Part shown: positions 6,615 through 12,540 of the stretch, in pieces
How the letters are laid out: every line of letters starts with the position of its first letter
Position numbering within the stretch: the first letter of the stretch is position 1
NCBI GenBank assembly: GCA_012798185.1
Contig: JAAZNS010000129.1
Location: forward strand, 1-15,083
Source: Chloroflexota bacterium
Lineage (GTDB): Bacteria; Chloroflexota; Anaerolineae; Anaerolineales; UBA4823
Direction: 5' to 3'
DNA: 15,083 nucleotides
Translations under genes and position numbers: made by a program
The notes under the pieces: model-generated
Told to the model about the DNA's origin: nothing
The model's input: only the letters and a program-made list of their open reading frames with translations
Databases searched by the model: none

Positions 6615-7478
6615 TCACAATAGATCCTTCATCAACTCCATGGGAACTACCGCTGCACCAACGATGCCAGGCCCGGTGTGAACACCCAGCACGGGAGAAA
6701 TGCGCATCATTTCAAGCTTGCCAATATTCAATTTTTCGCCCAGTTGTTTGGTCAGGCATTCTGCCTTTTCTGCAAAACTGCCGTGCATGACTGTCACCCA
6801 TAGCGGCCGGCTGGCGTATTTCTTTTGCAAATAATCGCATATGGCTGATAATGCTTTGGAGATCGTGCGTGTTTGGGTAACTGTGCTATATTTTCCGTCA
6901 CTGTGCTCAACCCGAATGACCGGTTTAATGTGAAGTAAAGCGCCTGCTAATGCCTGCACTCTGCCGATCCTTCCGCCGCGGGCTAAATACTCAAGTGTAT
7001 CGAGGGTATAAACCACTTCTGTGTTAGCGCGAATATCTTCCAGCCGCTTTTGAATCGCCTGCAATGCCCAACTAGCTTTGGCAGCTAAAGCAGCCGCCAT
7101 GACCTGAAAACGTTCGCCTCCTGAAAGGGTTAAAGTATCCCAAATGGTCACGGCTTCGGGTGAGGCAAGCTTTTCTCTGCCGTTGGCTGCCGAATTGACT
7201 GTGCCGCTCAGCCCGGATGAAATGTGAATCGATAGGACATGATCATTAGCTGCTAGTAATTTTTCATACAATTGAGTAAATAAACCGCTGGAAGGCTGGG
7301 CAGTGGTGGGTAATTCAGGGCGCATTGCCTCTAACCGCTGGTAGAATTCATCGGCAGATATATCTGCCGAACTGATTTCTCCCTCCGGAAATTGGATATA
7401 TAGCGGCGCCTCGGTGATATCGAGCGTTTTCAATTCCTCAGCTGGCATATCCGCTCCGCAATCTGTAACAATTTTCAT
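6615..7478 (-). CDS. DegV family protein (fatty-acid-binding, FakB-like)
   Basis: A 287-residue cytosolic protein of the DegV/EDD fold, a family that binds a fatty acid and in Firmicutes hands it to the kinase FakA. Family marks in order are MKIVTDCGADMP at the N-terminus, AQPSSGLF, HISSGLSGTVNSA, and VVYTLDTLEYLARGGRIGR followed by HIKPVIRVE. The C-terminal segment is less conserved. The Ser of the usual TDS(S/T)AD start is Cys6 here. The frame is open to 7583, but the ATG at 7478 begins exactly at the conserved start and is preceded by AAAGGG at about 7 nt. No fakA-like gene is in the window, so fatty-acid phosphorylation here is inferred from the family only. It is probably monocistronic, from the AT-rich promoter region near 7623-7668. 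Confidence 0.93.
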   Translation of the reverse strand: MKIVTDCGADMPAEELKTLDITEAPLYIQFPEGEISSADISADEFYQRLEAMRPELPTTAQPSSGLFTQLYEKLLAANDHVLSIHISSGLSGTVNSAANGREKLASPEAVTIWDTLTLSGGERFQVMAAALAAKASWALQAIQKRLEDIRANTEVVYTLDTLEYLARGGRIGRVQALAGALLHIKPVIRVEHSDGKYSTVTQTRTISKALSAICDYLQKKYASRPLWVTVMHGSFAEKAECLTKQLGEKLNIGKLEMMRISPVLGVHTGPGIVGAAVVPMELMKDLL

Positions 7479-7622
7479 TTTGGGACCCTTTCTAGATATC
7501 GGTTGTTTAATAACTAATAAACCGCCCCAGAGAAATCGAAACAGATACTGGCGTTTCAGCAACCAAGGATGAAATTCTGCCAATAAACTATCGAGTATCT
7601 CTTCTCGGATTATTAATAATAA

Positions 7623-7668
7623 ATTATACCTTTTCTATAATATACCCGGTAAACAATTACAAGTTCAA
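7623..7668 (-). promoter_or_regulatory. Candidate promoter region for degV
   Basis: Read on the minus strand, TTGAAC (complement of 7663-7668) and TATATT (complement of 7639-7644) are separated by 18 nt. A second, perfect TATAAT (complement of 7623-7628) lies 10 nt further downstream but has no good -35. Either would leave a leader of about 140-155 nt before degV, in which I see no RNA motif. Confidence 0.4.
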
Positions 7669-7694
7669 CGGTATGAAAGTAATGAATGGCATCG

Positions 7695-7721
7695 TAGAGG
7701 CAAGCCTGAGACCTGCCTCTA
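7695..7721 (-). terminator. Hairpin downstream of the aminotransferase gene
   Basis: An 8-bp perfect inverted repeat, TAGAGGCA (7695-7702) and TGCCTCTA (7714-7721), encloses an 11-nt loop about 12 nt beyond the aminotransferase stop. No U-tract follows on the minus strand, so it may be an RNA 3' end or a weak or factor-dependent terminator rather than a classic intrinsic one. Confidence 0.45.
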
Positions 7722-7733
7722 GAGTGATCAAAA

Positions 7734-8903
7734 TTACAATTTCTTGAAGAATTCCGCCATGCGCCTTAACGCCTCATTAATTTGGTCGATGTTGGTTGCA
7801 TAGCATAAGCGGATGTATCCTTCGCCGTGCGCACCAAAGGTGGTTCCTGCAAGGGCAGCCACGCCAGCTTCTTCCAGAAGGCGGTCTGCCAGTTTTGCTG
7901 CAGGTATACCATAGGATTTTATATTGGGGAAAGCGTAAAATGCGCCTTGCGGTTTCCGGCAATGCAAGCCTGGAATGGCATTCAATCCGTCGATCATACG
8001 ATCCCGGCGGCGGGTATATTCTGCCACCATCTCGTCTACCTGGGTCTGACTGGAGGTCACTGCGGTGACACCCGCCATTTGTGTAAACGTGGCTGTACAA
8101 CCCACTGAGTGATTGAGCAGTAATTCCACCCTTTCAGCAAGCGCTTCGGGCATAATGGCATATCCCAAACGCCAGCCTGCCATGGCATAGGTCTTAGAAA
8201 AGCCGTCTACAATGATCGTGCGCTCTGCCATGCCGGGTAATTTGATGATGCTGGGCGCAGTTTTTCCATCATAAACTAATCGGGCATACACTTCATCGGA
8301 GATCACCCAGGCATCGTTTTTCTGTGCTGCTTCGGCAATGTGTTCCAAATCTTTTAATGGCATAATACCGCCAGTGGGATTTCCTGGAGAATTAAGAATG
8401 ATCAGGCGGGTTTTAGGGTTAACCAATCGATCGAATTCATCAAGATTGAATGAGAAATCGTTCTCCTCCGTAAGCGGCACCGGAACGGGTTTACCCCCTG
8501 CAACGCCGATCATGGCAGCGTAAGTGGGAAAGCCCGGGTCTGGGTAGATTACTTCATCTCCTGGCTGCACCAGCGCCAGGGTGGGGAAGAACAGGCCTGG
8601 TTTGGCGCCTGGTCCAACCACTACCTGCTTAGGTGTGAAAGTAACACCGCGCCGTTCGCCGGCATCTTTTGCCAATGCTTCACGTAAAGGAACTATTCCA
8701 GCAGCGGGGCTGTAACGGGTATGACCAGCAGCGATTGCGCCAATACCCGCTACACTGATATGCGCAAACGTCTTGAAATCGGGCTGTCCGATCTCTAGAT
8801 GGATGATATCTTTCCCCTGAGCTTCTAGTTCCTGGGCACGCGCCATAACGACATAAGCGCCTTCCATTTCAAGGTGGTTTACACGGTTGGCAAAATTACT
8901 CAT
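7734..8903 (-). CDS. Class I/II pyridoxal-phosphate aminotransferase (aspartate aminotransferase-like)
   Basis: A 389-residue fold-type I PLP enzyme of amino-acid metabolism. Visible marks are the substrate loop IGQPDF at 38-43, the glycine-rich cofactor segment GPGAKPG (97-103), NSPGNPTGG at 171-179 with the cofactor-contacting Asn175, and DEVYARLVY at 203-211 with Asp203 and Tyr206. FSKTYAMAGWRLGY at 235-248 carries the Schiff-base Lys237 and phosphate-binding Arg245. Near the C-terminus GEGYIRLCY carries the carboxylate-binding Arg. This is the AspC Igamma-like subgroup, which covers aspartate, aromatic and alanine aminotransferases, so the exact amino donor cannot be fixed. AGGAG sits 5 nt before the ATG at 8903. 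The gene starts 15 nt after dcd, so the two are probably co-transcribed. Confidence 0.93.
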   Translation of the reverse strand: MSNFANRVNHLEMEGAYVVMARAQELEAQGKDIIHLEIGQPDFKTFAHISVAGIGAIAAGHTRYSPAAGIVPLREALAKDAGERRGVTFTPKQVVVGPGAKPGLFFPTLALVQPGDEVIYPDPGFPTYAAMIGVAGGKPVPVPLTEENDFSFNLDEFDRLVNPKTRLIILNSPGNPTGGIMPLKDLEHIAEAAQKNDAWVISDEVYARLVYDGKTAPSIIKLPGMAERTIIVDGFSKTYAMAGWRLGYAIMPEALAERVELLLNHSVGCTATFTQMAGVTAVTSSQTQVDEMVAEYTRRRDRMIDGLNAIPGLHCRKPQGAFYAFPNIKSYGIPAAKLADRLLEEAGVAALAGTTFGAHGEGYIRLCYATNIDQINEALRRMAEFFKKL

Positions 8904-8918
8904 ACATACTCCTAAGAA

Positions 8919-9473
8919 TTATAGTTTTGGTAAAACGATGTCCTGCTGCTTTTGATATTTTCCTCTTTTATCAGCATAGGAAACATCGCAAATTTCATCG
9001 GCTTCGAAGAACAAAACCTGAGCAATGCCCTCATTGGCATAGATACGTGCAGGCAATGGTGTGGTGTTGGATATTTCCAGGGTCACAAATCCCTCCCATT
9101 CTGGCTCGAAGGGTGTTACGTTAACAATAATCCCGCAGCGGGCATAGGTGCTTTTCCCCAAACAAACGGTCAGCACATTACGCGGTATACGGAAATATTC
9201 GATGGTGCGCGCCAGAGCAAATGAATTGGGCGGAATGACACACACATCCCCCTGAAAATCCACCATAGACTGCGGGTCGAAATGCTTAGGGTCGACCACC
9301 GCCGAATAGACGTTGGTGAAAATCTTGAATTCATCGGCAACGCGGATATCGTAACCATAGGACGACACGCCGTAGGAAATCACGCCGTTGCGTACCTGGC
9401 TGTCGGCGAAGGGTTCGATCATGTTGTGTTCAAGTGCCATCTTGCGGATCCAGTGGTCAGGTTTTAAGCCCAT
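8919..9473 (-). CDS. dcd: dCTP deaminase
   Basis: Deaminates dCTP to dUTP in pyrimidine deoxynucleotide (dTTP) synthesis; cytosolic, trimeric in the family. The 184-residue protein has SSYGYDIRVADEF near 37-49 and the dUTPase-like core GKSTYARCGIIVNVTPFEPE at 106-125 with the conserved Ser108 and Arg112. WEGFVTLEISNTT follows with catalytic Glu133, then IAQVLFFEAD, and the end GKYQKQQDIVLPKL that closes over the nucleotide. The upstream frame to 9518 is discarded: the ATG at 9473 has GAGGTG about 5 nt before it and begins in the usual place. A bifunctional dUMP-forming variant (DCD-DUT) cannot be wholly excluded, but the C-terminal sequence is that of the ordinary enzyme. It appears to be the first gene of a two-gene unit with the aminotransferase. 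Confidence 0.95.
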   Translation of the reverse strand: MGLKPDHWIRKMALEHNMIEPFADSQVRNGVISYGVSSYGYDIRVADEFKIFTNVYSAVVDPKHFDPQSMVDFQGDVCVIPPNSFALARTIEYFRIPRNVLTVCLGKSTYARCGIIVNVTPFEPEWEGFVTLEISNTTPLPARIYANEGIAQVLFFEADEICDVSYADKRGKYQKQQDIVLPKL

Positions 9474-9547
9474 CGATTCACCTCGTATATAGTTTTTTAT
9501 GCGGTTTTCGCTTCCCACCGCTAAGGGACATAAGAAATCGGCAGGTT

Positions 9548-9604
9548 CTTGCCAGTGGATGATGAGCTGTTCTGTCTAGCAGGCGTGAACTTGCCGGTGG
9601 AAGA
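9548..9604. repeat. Pair of 15-bp direct repeats upstream of dcd
   Basis: CTTGCCAGTGGATGA (9548-9562) and CTTGCCGGTGGAAGA (9590-9604) match at 13 of 15 positions. Their starts are 42 bp apart, about four helical turns, in the region between dcd and the MarR-GNAT gene. They could be a tandem regulator site. I cannot identify a confident dcd promoter nearby. Confidence 0.35.
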
Positions 9605-9649
9605 AATATTAATTAACGTACGCAATCCCAATTCTACCACTGAGCCCCC

Positions 9650-9677
9650 CTGATATGAAAATAAAAAATTTCATCAG
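9650..9677. terminator. AT-rich hairpin between dcd and the MarR-GNAT gene
   Basis: CTGATATGAAA (9650-9660) and TTTCATCAG (9669-9677) form a bulged inverted repeat around an A-rich loop, about 80 nt beyond the MarR-GNAT stop. On the minus strand a T-run precedes rather than follows it, so its role as a terminator is uncertain. Confidence 0.3.
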
Positions 9678-9756
9678 AACACTCGAAAAAAAAACAGACC
9701 ACTACCTTCAACATAACTCGCAAAATTATCTCGTGTTTTCTTCTTTTCCTGCTTGC

Positions 9757-10686
9757 TTATAAAACCAATTCCCAATCCTCTCTCACCAAATCTTTGCCGA
9801 AGCTGTGATGGGCTTCCTCTTTGACAAGTTTAAAGCCGGCTTTGGCATACATATGCCGGGCGGCGGTAAGCACGCTGTTGGTCCATAGCACGGTTTTGGT
9901 GTAACCCGCCTGCCTGGCAAAGCGGATGCACTCGTCCGTCAATCGGGCACCGATACCCAAGCCGCGCGCGTGGGGCTCCACCAGCATTAAACGTAACTTG
10001 GCAGTGGTTTCATCTTTTTTCACCAGGAAAACCGAGCCCACCCGCTGCCCATCCTTCTCGGCGATCCAGCAGCGCTCTCGTTTGGGATCAAAATACTTGA
10101 TAAAATGCGCTACAATCTCGGCTACCAGCCCCTCAAAAGTTTCATCCCAGCCGTATTCCTGAGTATAGAGCACCCCATGCCGCTCCACTACCCAGCCCAT
10201 ATCCCCAGGCTGCGGTGGACGGAGAATATATGAAACCTTTTGTTCGGGCAAAGCCCCCAACAGGCGCTCGATGGTATGCATGGCGTCAATCAACCGGTTT
10301 TGATCTTCAATGGAAATTTTGTTCAATATAGTTTCGATGCCATTTTGGGAACGGGCATTCAATAAAGTAAAAGCTTCCAGCCCTTTTTCGGTCAAACGCA
10401 AATTTCTTTGCCTGCCATCGGTTTCACTGGGCTGTTTTTGGATCAAACCCTGTCGTTCGAATCCCCGCAAGATTCGGCTGAGGTAACCGGCATCCAAATC
10501 TAGTTCGCTGCGGATTACCGAAGCCGTTGTTTGTTCGTGATGAGCCAGTTCATAAATCACCCTGGCTTCAGTCAGTGAAAAGGGGGTATTCAAATATTGG
10601 TTGGTTACCAAGCCAATTTGTTGGGTATAGAAGCGGTTGAAGCGCCGGATCGCCTCCACCCGGTCTGAAATATCGTTTGACATCAT
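9757..10686 (-). CDS. MarR-family regulator fused to GNAT N-acetyltransferase
   Basis: A two-domain protein of 309 residues. Residues 10-145 form a MarR-type winged helix: SLTEARVIYELAHHEQTTAS, then SVIRSELDLDAGYLSRIL (recognition helix region) and the wing SETDGRQRNLRLTEKG at 87-102. Residues 150-309 form a GNAT domain with YILRPPQPGD at 153-162. The acetyl-CoA loop RGLGIGARL is at 241-249, and YAKAGFKLVKEE follows near the end. Such HTH/GNAT bifunctional proteins are a known architecture, but their acetyl acceptors are mostly unknown. The start at 10686 (ATGATG) is chosen because AAGGGA lies just upstream; the extension to 10749 would run through the promoter. A near-consensus promoter overlaps an imperfect palindrome, which suggests autoregulation. 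Divergent cutA, about 420 nt away, is a possible second target. The combination implies regulation by, or of, an acetylated small molecule. Confidence 0.92.
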   Translation of the reverse strand: MMSNDISDRVEAIRRFNRFYTQQIGLVTNQYLNTPFSLTEARVIYELAHHEQTTASVIRSELDLDAGYLSRILRGFERQGLIQKQPSETDGRQRNLRLTEKGLEAFTLLNARSQNGIETILNKISIEDQNRLIDAMHTIERLLGALPEQKVSYILRPPQPGDMGWVVERHGVLYTQEYGWDETFEGLVAEIVAHFIKYFDPKRERCWIAEKDGQRVGSVFLVKKDETTAKLRLMLVEPHARGLGIGARLTDECIRFARQAGYTKTVLWTNSVLTAARHMYAKAGFKLVKEEAHHSFGKDLVREDWELVL

Positions 10687-10704
10687 TGATTTTCCCTTTG
10701 AATG

Positions 10705-10726
10705 GATAATTTTATTTGATATTATC
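10705..10726. promoter_or_regulatory. Candidate MarR operator (imperfect palindrome)
   Basis: GATAAT (10705-10710) and ATTATC (10721-10726) are perfect 6-bp arms around a 10-nt, partly symmetric AT-rich centre. The site overlaps the -10 of the MarR-GNAT promoter and the predicted transcription start, a typical position for autorepression by a MarR dimer. AT-rich DNA makes chance symmetry likely enough to be cautious. Confidence 0.35.
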
Positions 10727-10749
10727 ACATTATTATTTGCTTTTGTCAA
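10721..10749 (-). promoter_or_regulatory. Promoter of the MarR-GNAT gene
   Basis: On the minus strand a perfect TTGACA (complement of 10744-10749) and GATAAT (complement of 10721-10726, five of six consensus bases) are separated by exactly 17 nt. The -10 lies about 35 nt before the ATG at 10686, giving a short leader of about 28 nt. It is the best promoter match in the window. Confidence 0.7.
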
Positions 10750-10865
10750 CTATTATTGGCTGTTGTTATAGAGAAATCCTGTGTTGAAAAATGAAAGGTG
10801 GAGTTATCTCTCGTATTTGTAAATTATCGAGATATTTGATATATTGATTGGGGAAATAAGGTGCC

Positions 10866-11061
10866 GGGCAATCAGGTAATTTGAGACTAGGGAATCAGGA
10901 TTATATACGATTATTTCCTGCCCTCCTTGGAGAAATCTCATAGATTCTATTCTCCTGGTTTCCTTTTTAAAAGTTTTTCTTTTTAAAATCAGTTGCGATG
11001 CCGGATAGAGAACGCCCGCATTTTCTACAATTAAAATAACCTTCCTGCTTTCCTGGCTTCC
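10866..11061. repeat. Degenerate GGAA-N-CAGG repeat cluster in inverted arrangement
   Basis: Plus-strand copies GGGCAATCAGG (10866-10876) and TAGGGAATCAGG (10888-10899) are followed by copies in the opposite sense: TTTCCTGCCCTCC (10914-10926), CTCCTGGTTTCC (10952-10963), and CCTTCCTGCTTTCC continuing into TGGCTTCC (11040-11061). The facing copies CAGGA and TCCTG around 10896-10920 could form a stem. A similar single copy, CTTTTCCTGCTTGC, lies at 9743-9755 on the other side of the MarR-GNAT gene. Confidence 0.35.
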
Positions 11062-11105
11062 TTATTCATTTTTTATTCTCATACTAGACAAAAGGATAAG
11101 AAAAA

Positions 11106-11426
11106 ATGACAACTTCCTTTTGCGTGATCCTCACCACCAGCAGCAAGGATGAAGCCGAACGGCTGGCTGAAATGCTCGTCTCCCGGAAGCTGGCAGCTTG
11201 TGTGCAGATCGTTAACATCGCCAGCACCTACATGTGGCAGGGGAAGATAACCAAAGAAGCCGAGTTCTTGCTGCTGATCAAAACAACGGCTCACTTATAC
11301 CCTGCCGTGGAAACCGCCATCATGGAAAACCACAGCTATGAAGTCCCCGAAATCATCCAAATTCCCATTGCGCGGGGGCTGCCGGCGTACCTGACATGGG
11401 TTGGGGAGAATACAAAATCTCAATAG
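11106..11426 (+). CDS. cutA: Divalent-cation tolerance protein CutA
   Basis: A 106-residue protein of the CutA1 family, small ferredoxin-like proteins that form very stable trimers related in fold to PII. In E. coli the family was linked to copper tolerance, but its true function is unresolved. Family hallmarks are VILTTSSKDEAERLAEMLVS at residues 7-26, KLAACVQI just after, STYMWQGKI, EFLLLIKT and HSYEVPEIIQIPI, with the final YLTWV. The length is typical and complete. AAAAGGA lies 12-16 nt upstream of the ATG, a rather long spacing. It converges with the M23 gene, the two stops being only six bases apart, so no dedicated terminator fits between them. Confidence 0.96.
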   Translation: MTTSFCVILTTSSKDEAERLAEMLVSRKLAACVQIVNIASTYMWQGKITKEAEFLLLIKTTAHLYPAVETAIMENHSYEVPEIIQIPIARGLPAYLTWVGENTKSQ

Positions 11427-11432
11427 TTCCTT

Positions 11433-12446
11433 TCACTTCCCCTTCAAATATACATACGTCACCACGCCAGGCAGCACTTCCACTTGATACTTCTGCTCGT
11501 GCTTATAAATGAACGAGATCTGATACTTCCCCGCTGGCAGATCGCCGAGAGCAAAAGTATCGTACCAGGGCGGCAGCGCCAGCATGGCAGCATCCTCGTA
11601 AGTGGTTAAATAATATGTTTTTTCGATCTTGCCGTTATCATCCAGCTTCTTGACCACGATATTCTCGGCTTCGAGGGGGTCACCCTGATCATCCACAATG
11701 CGTCCCGCCAGCACGCCCAGCGGATTCCCTGTTTCATCCAGATGAGGCTGCAGCCAAAGCTCGGGGTTACGCACAGCGTTATAGTCATTTTCGCCGTAAC
11801 GCACCTCGAAATGCAGATGGGTGCCGGCAGCCACGCCGCCCAAACCCACCTCGCCGATCTGCTCACCCTGCCGCACCTTTTGCCCCACGCTTACCCCCAC
11901 CCTTAGTAAATGACCGTAGGTAGTAAAAATGGGGACGGCAGAACCCGGCACATCATGCTTGATCACCACCACATTGCCGTAGAAATCGACCATTGGTCCC
12001 ACAACTAATGATGCATCATCCCCAGCGACCACCACTTTACCATCTGCAGCTGCCAGCACCGGTACTCCGGCTCGGTTAATGAACTCTACGCCATGATGCG
12101 GATCGCGCTGTCCGCCTTGCGTACTGCCAAAACGGTAGCTGGGTTCAATGGTATCTCTGCCCGGTGGTGAGATCGGCAGCGCCAAAGGAAACTGGCTGTT
12201 AAAGATGCATACCTGCCGCGGGCATGGCGTGGACATCTGTATGGTTGGGGTTGGCGTAGGCGCGGGGGTAACCGTATCCTGGGTTGAGTTTTCAACCGGG
12301 GCAACAGTTGACGTTGCGAAAGCCAGCGTATTTATTCGATGGGGAGAGGAAGGCGTACCAACCGGGGTGAGCGTCACCCCAATACACCACGATATTCCTA
12401 AAAAAAAGCTCAAGATGGTGATGTGCCAGTATGAATGAAATTTCAT
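11433..12446 (-). CDS. Secreted M23-family metallopeptidase (LytM domain) with C-terminal beta domain
   Basis: A 337-residue exported protein likely to cut peptidoglycan cross-links or to act as an envelope factor. Residues 1-30 are a signal-like hydrophobic segment. Residues 50-75 are a Thr/Pro-rich linker, with a possible disulfide pair Cys75/Cys80. The M23 domain spans about 100-235: DPHHGVEFINRAGVPVLAAA (115-134), a TTYGHLLRVGVSVGQKVRQG segment (175-194) and GTHLHFEVRYG (208-218). The zinc ligands would be His117, position 121 and His212, with His210 as the general catalytic His. Position 121 is Glu where the family usually has Asp. Residues 244-337 (GVLAGRIVDDQGDPL to the end) resemble a carboxypeptidase-regulatory-like beta sandwich. 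The start at 12446 has no good ribosome site but precedes the signal segment directly. Neighbours give no further hint of function. Confidence 0.9.
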   Translation of the reverse strand: MKFHSYWHITILSFFLGISWCIGVTLTPVGTPSSPHRINTLAFATSTVAPVENSTQDTVTPAPTPTPTIQMSTPCPRQVCIFNSQFPLALPISPPGRDTIEPSYRFGSTQGGQRDPHHGVEFINRAGVPVLAAADGKVVVAGDDASLVVGPMVDFYGNVVVIKHDVPGSAVPIFTTYGHLLRVGVSVGQKVRQGEQIGEVGLGGVAAGTHLHFEVRYGENDYNAVRNPELWLQPHLDETGNPLGVLAGRIVDDQGDPLEAENIVVKKLDDNGKIEKTYYLTTYEDAAMLALPPWYDTFALGDLPAGKYQISFIYKHEQKYQVEVLPGVVTYVYLKGK

Positions 12447-12469
12447 AGGATTTATGGATAAAATAATTC

Positions 12470-12533
12470 ACCGCAAAGACGCAAAGATTATTAAAATAAA
12501 CATCTTTCTCAGCGTTCTCAGCCATTCTGCAGT
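12470..12533. repeat. Dispersed ACCGCAAAGACGCAAAG-type inverted-repeat element
   Basis: The M23/FTCD gap contains ACCGCAAAGACGCAAAGA (12470-12487). After an AT spacer, a facing arm runs TCTTTCTCAGCG through TTCTGCAGT (12503-12533). The outer ends ACCGCA/TGCAGT and inner ends AAAGA/TCTTT are complementary with mismatches, so it can fold into an imperfect hairpin. From memory, such periodic GCAAAG elements are common between genes in environmental bacteria. It has no coding capacity. Confidence 0.55.
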
Positions 12534-12540
12534 AATTTTT

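Larger units (their letters stand above)
10687..11105. other. Divergent intergenic region between the MarR-GNAT gene and cutA
   Basis: No gene is visible in these 419 nt. The left end holds the MarR-GNAT promoter and candidate operator. A possible plus-strand promoter for cutA is TTGAGA (10881-10886), 17 nt, TATACG (10904-10909), which would leave a leader of nearly 190 nt. Between 10866 and 11061 there are several degenerate copies of a CAGG/CCTG motif (listed separately). The segment CTTTTTAAAA occurs twice, at 10963-10972 and 10979-10988. Confidence 0.5.

Noticed and set aside
7479..7583. N-terminal extension of DegV starting at a TTG
   Set aside because: The conserved DegV start is at 7478 with a good ribosome site; the extension has no family similarity and lies in the leader.
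9474..9518. N-terminal extension of dCTP deaminase
   Set aside because: GAGGTG placed 5 nt before the ATG at 9473 and family length favour the shorter protein; the extension overlaps the upstream control region.
10687..10749. N-terminal extension of the MarR-GNAT protein
   Set aside because: It would translate through the near-consensus promoter, and the ATGATG at 10686 has a clear ribosome site.
10963..10988. Tandem CTTTTTAAAA as a regulatory repeat
   Set aside because: Two copies of a low-complexity AT decamer 16 bp apart are expected often enough by chance in such an AT-rich region.
12148..12438. Plus-strand frame rich in Gly and Val
   Set aside because: It is the antisense of the Thr/Pro linker and signal segment of the M23 gene; its repetitive Val-Gly pattern mirrors the Thr-Pro codons.
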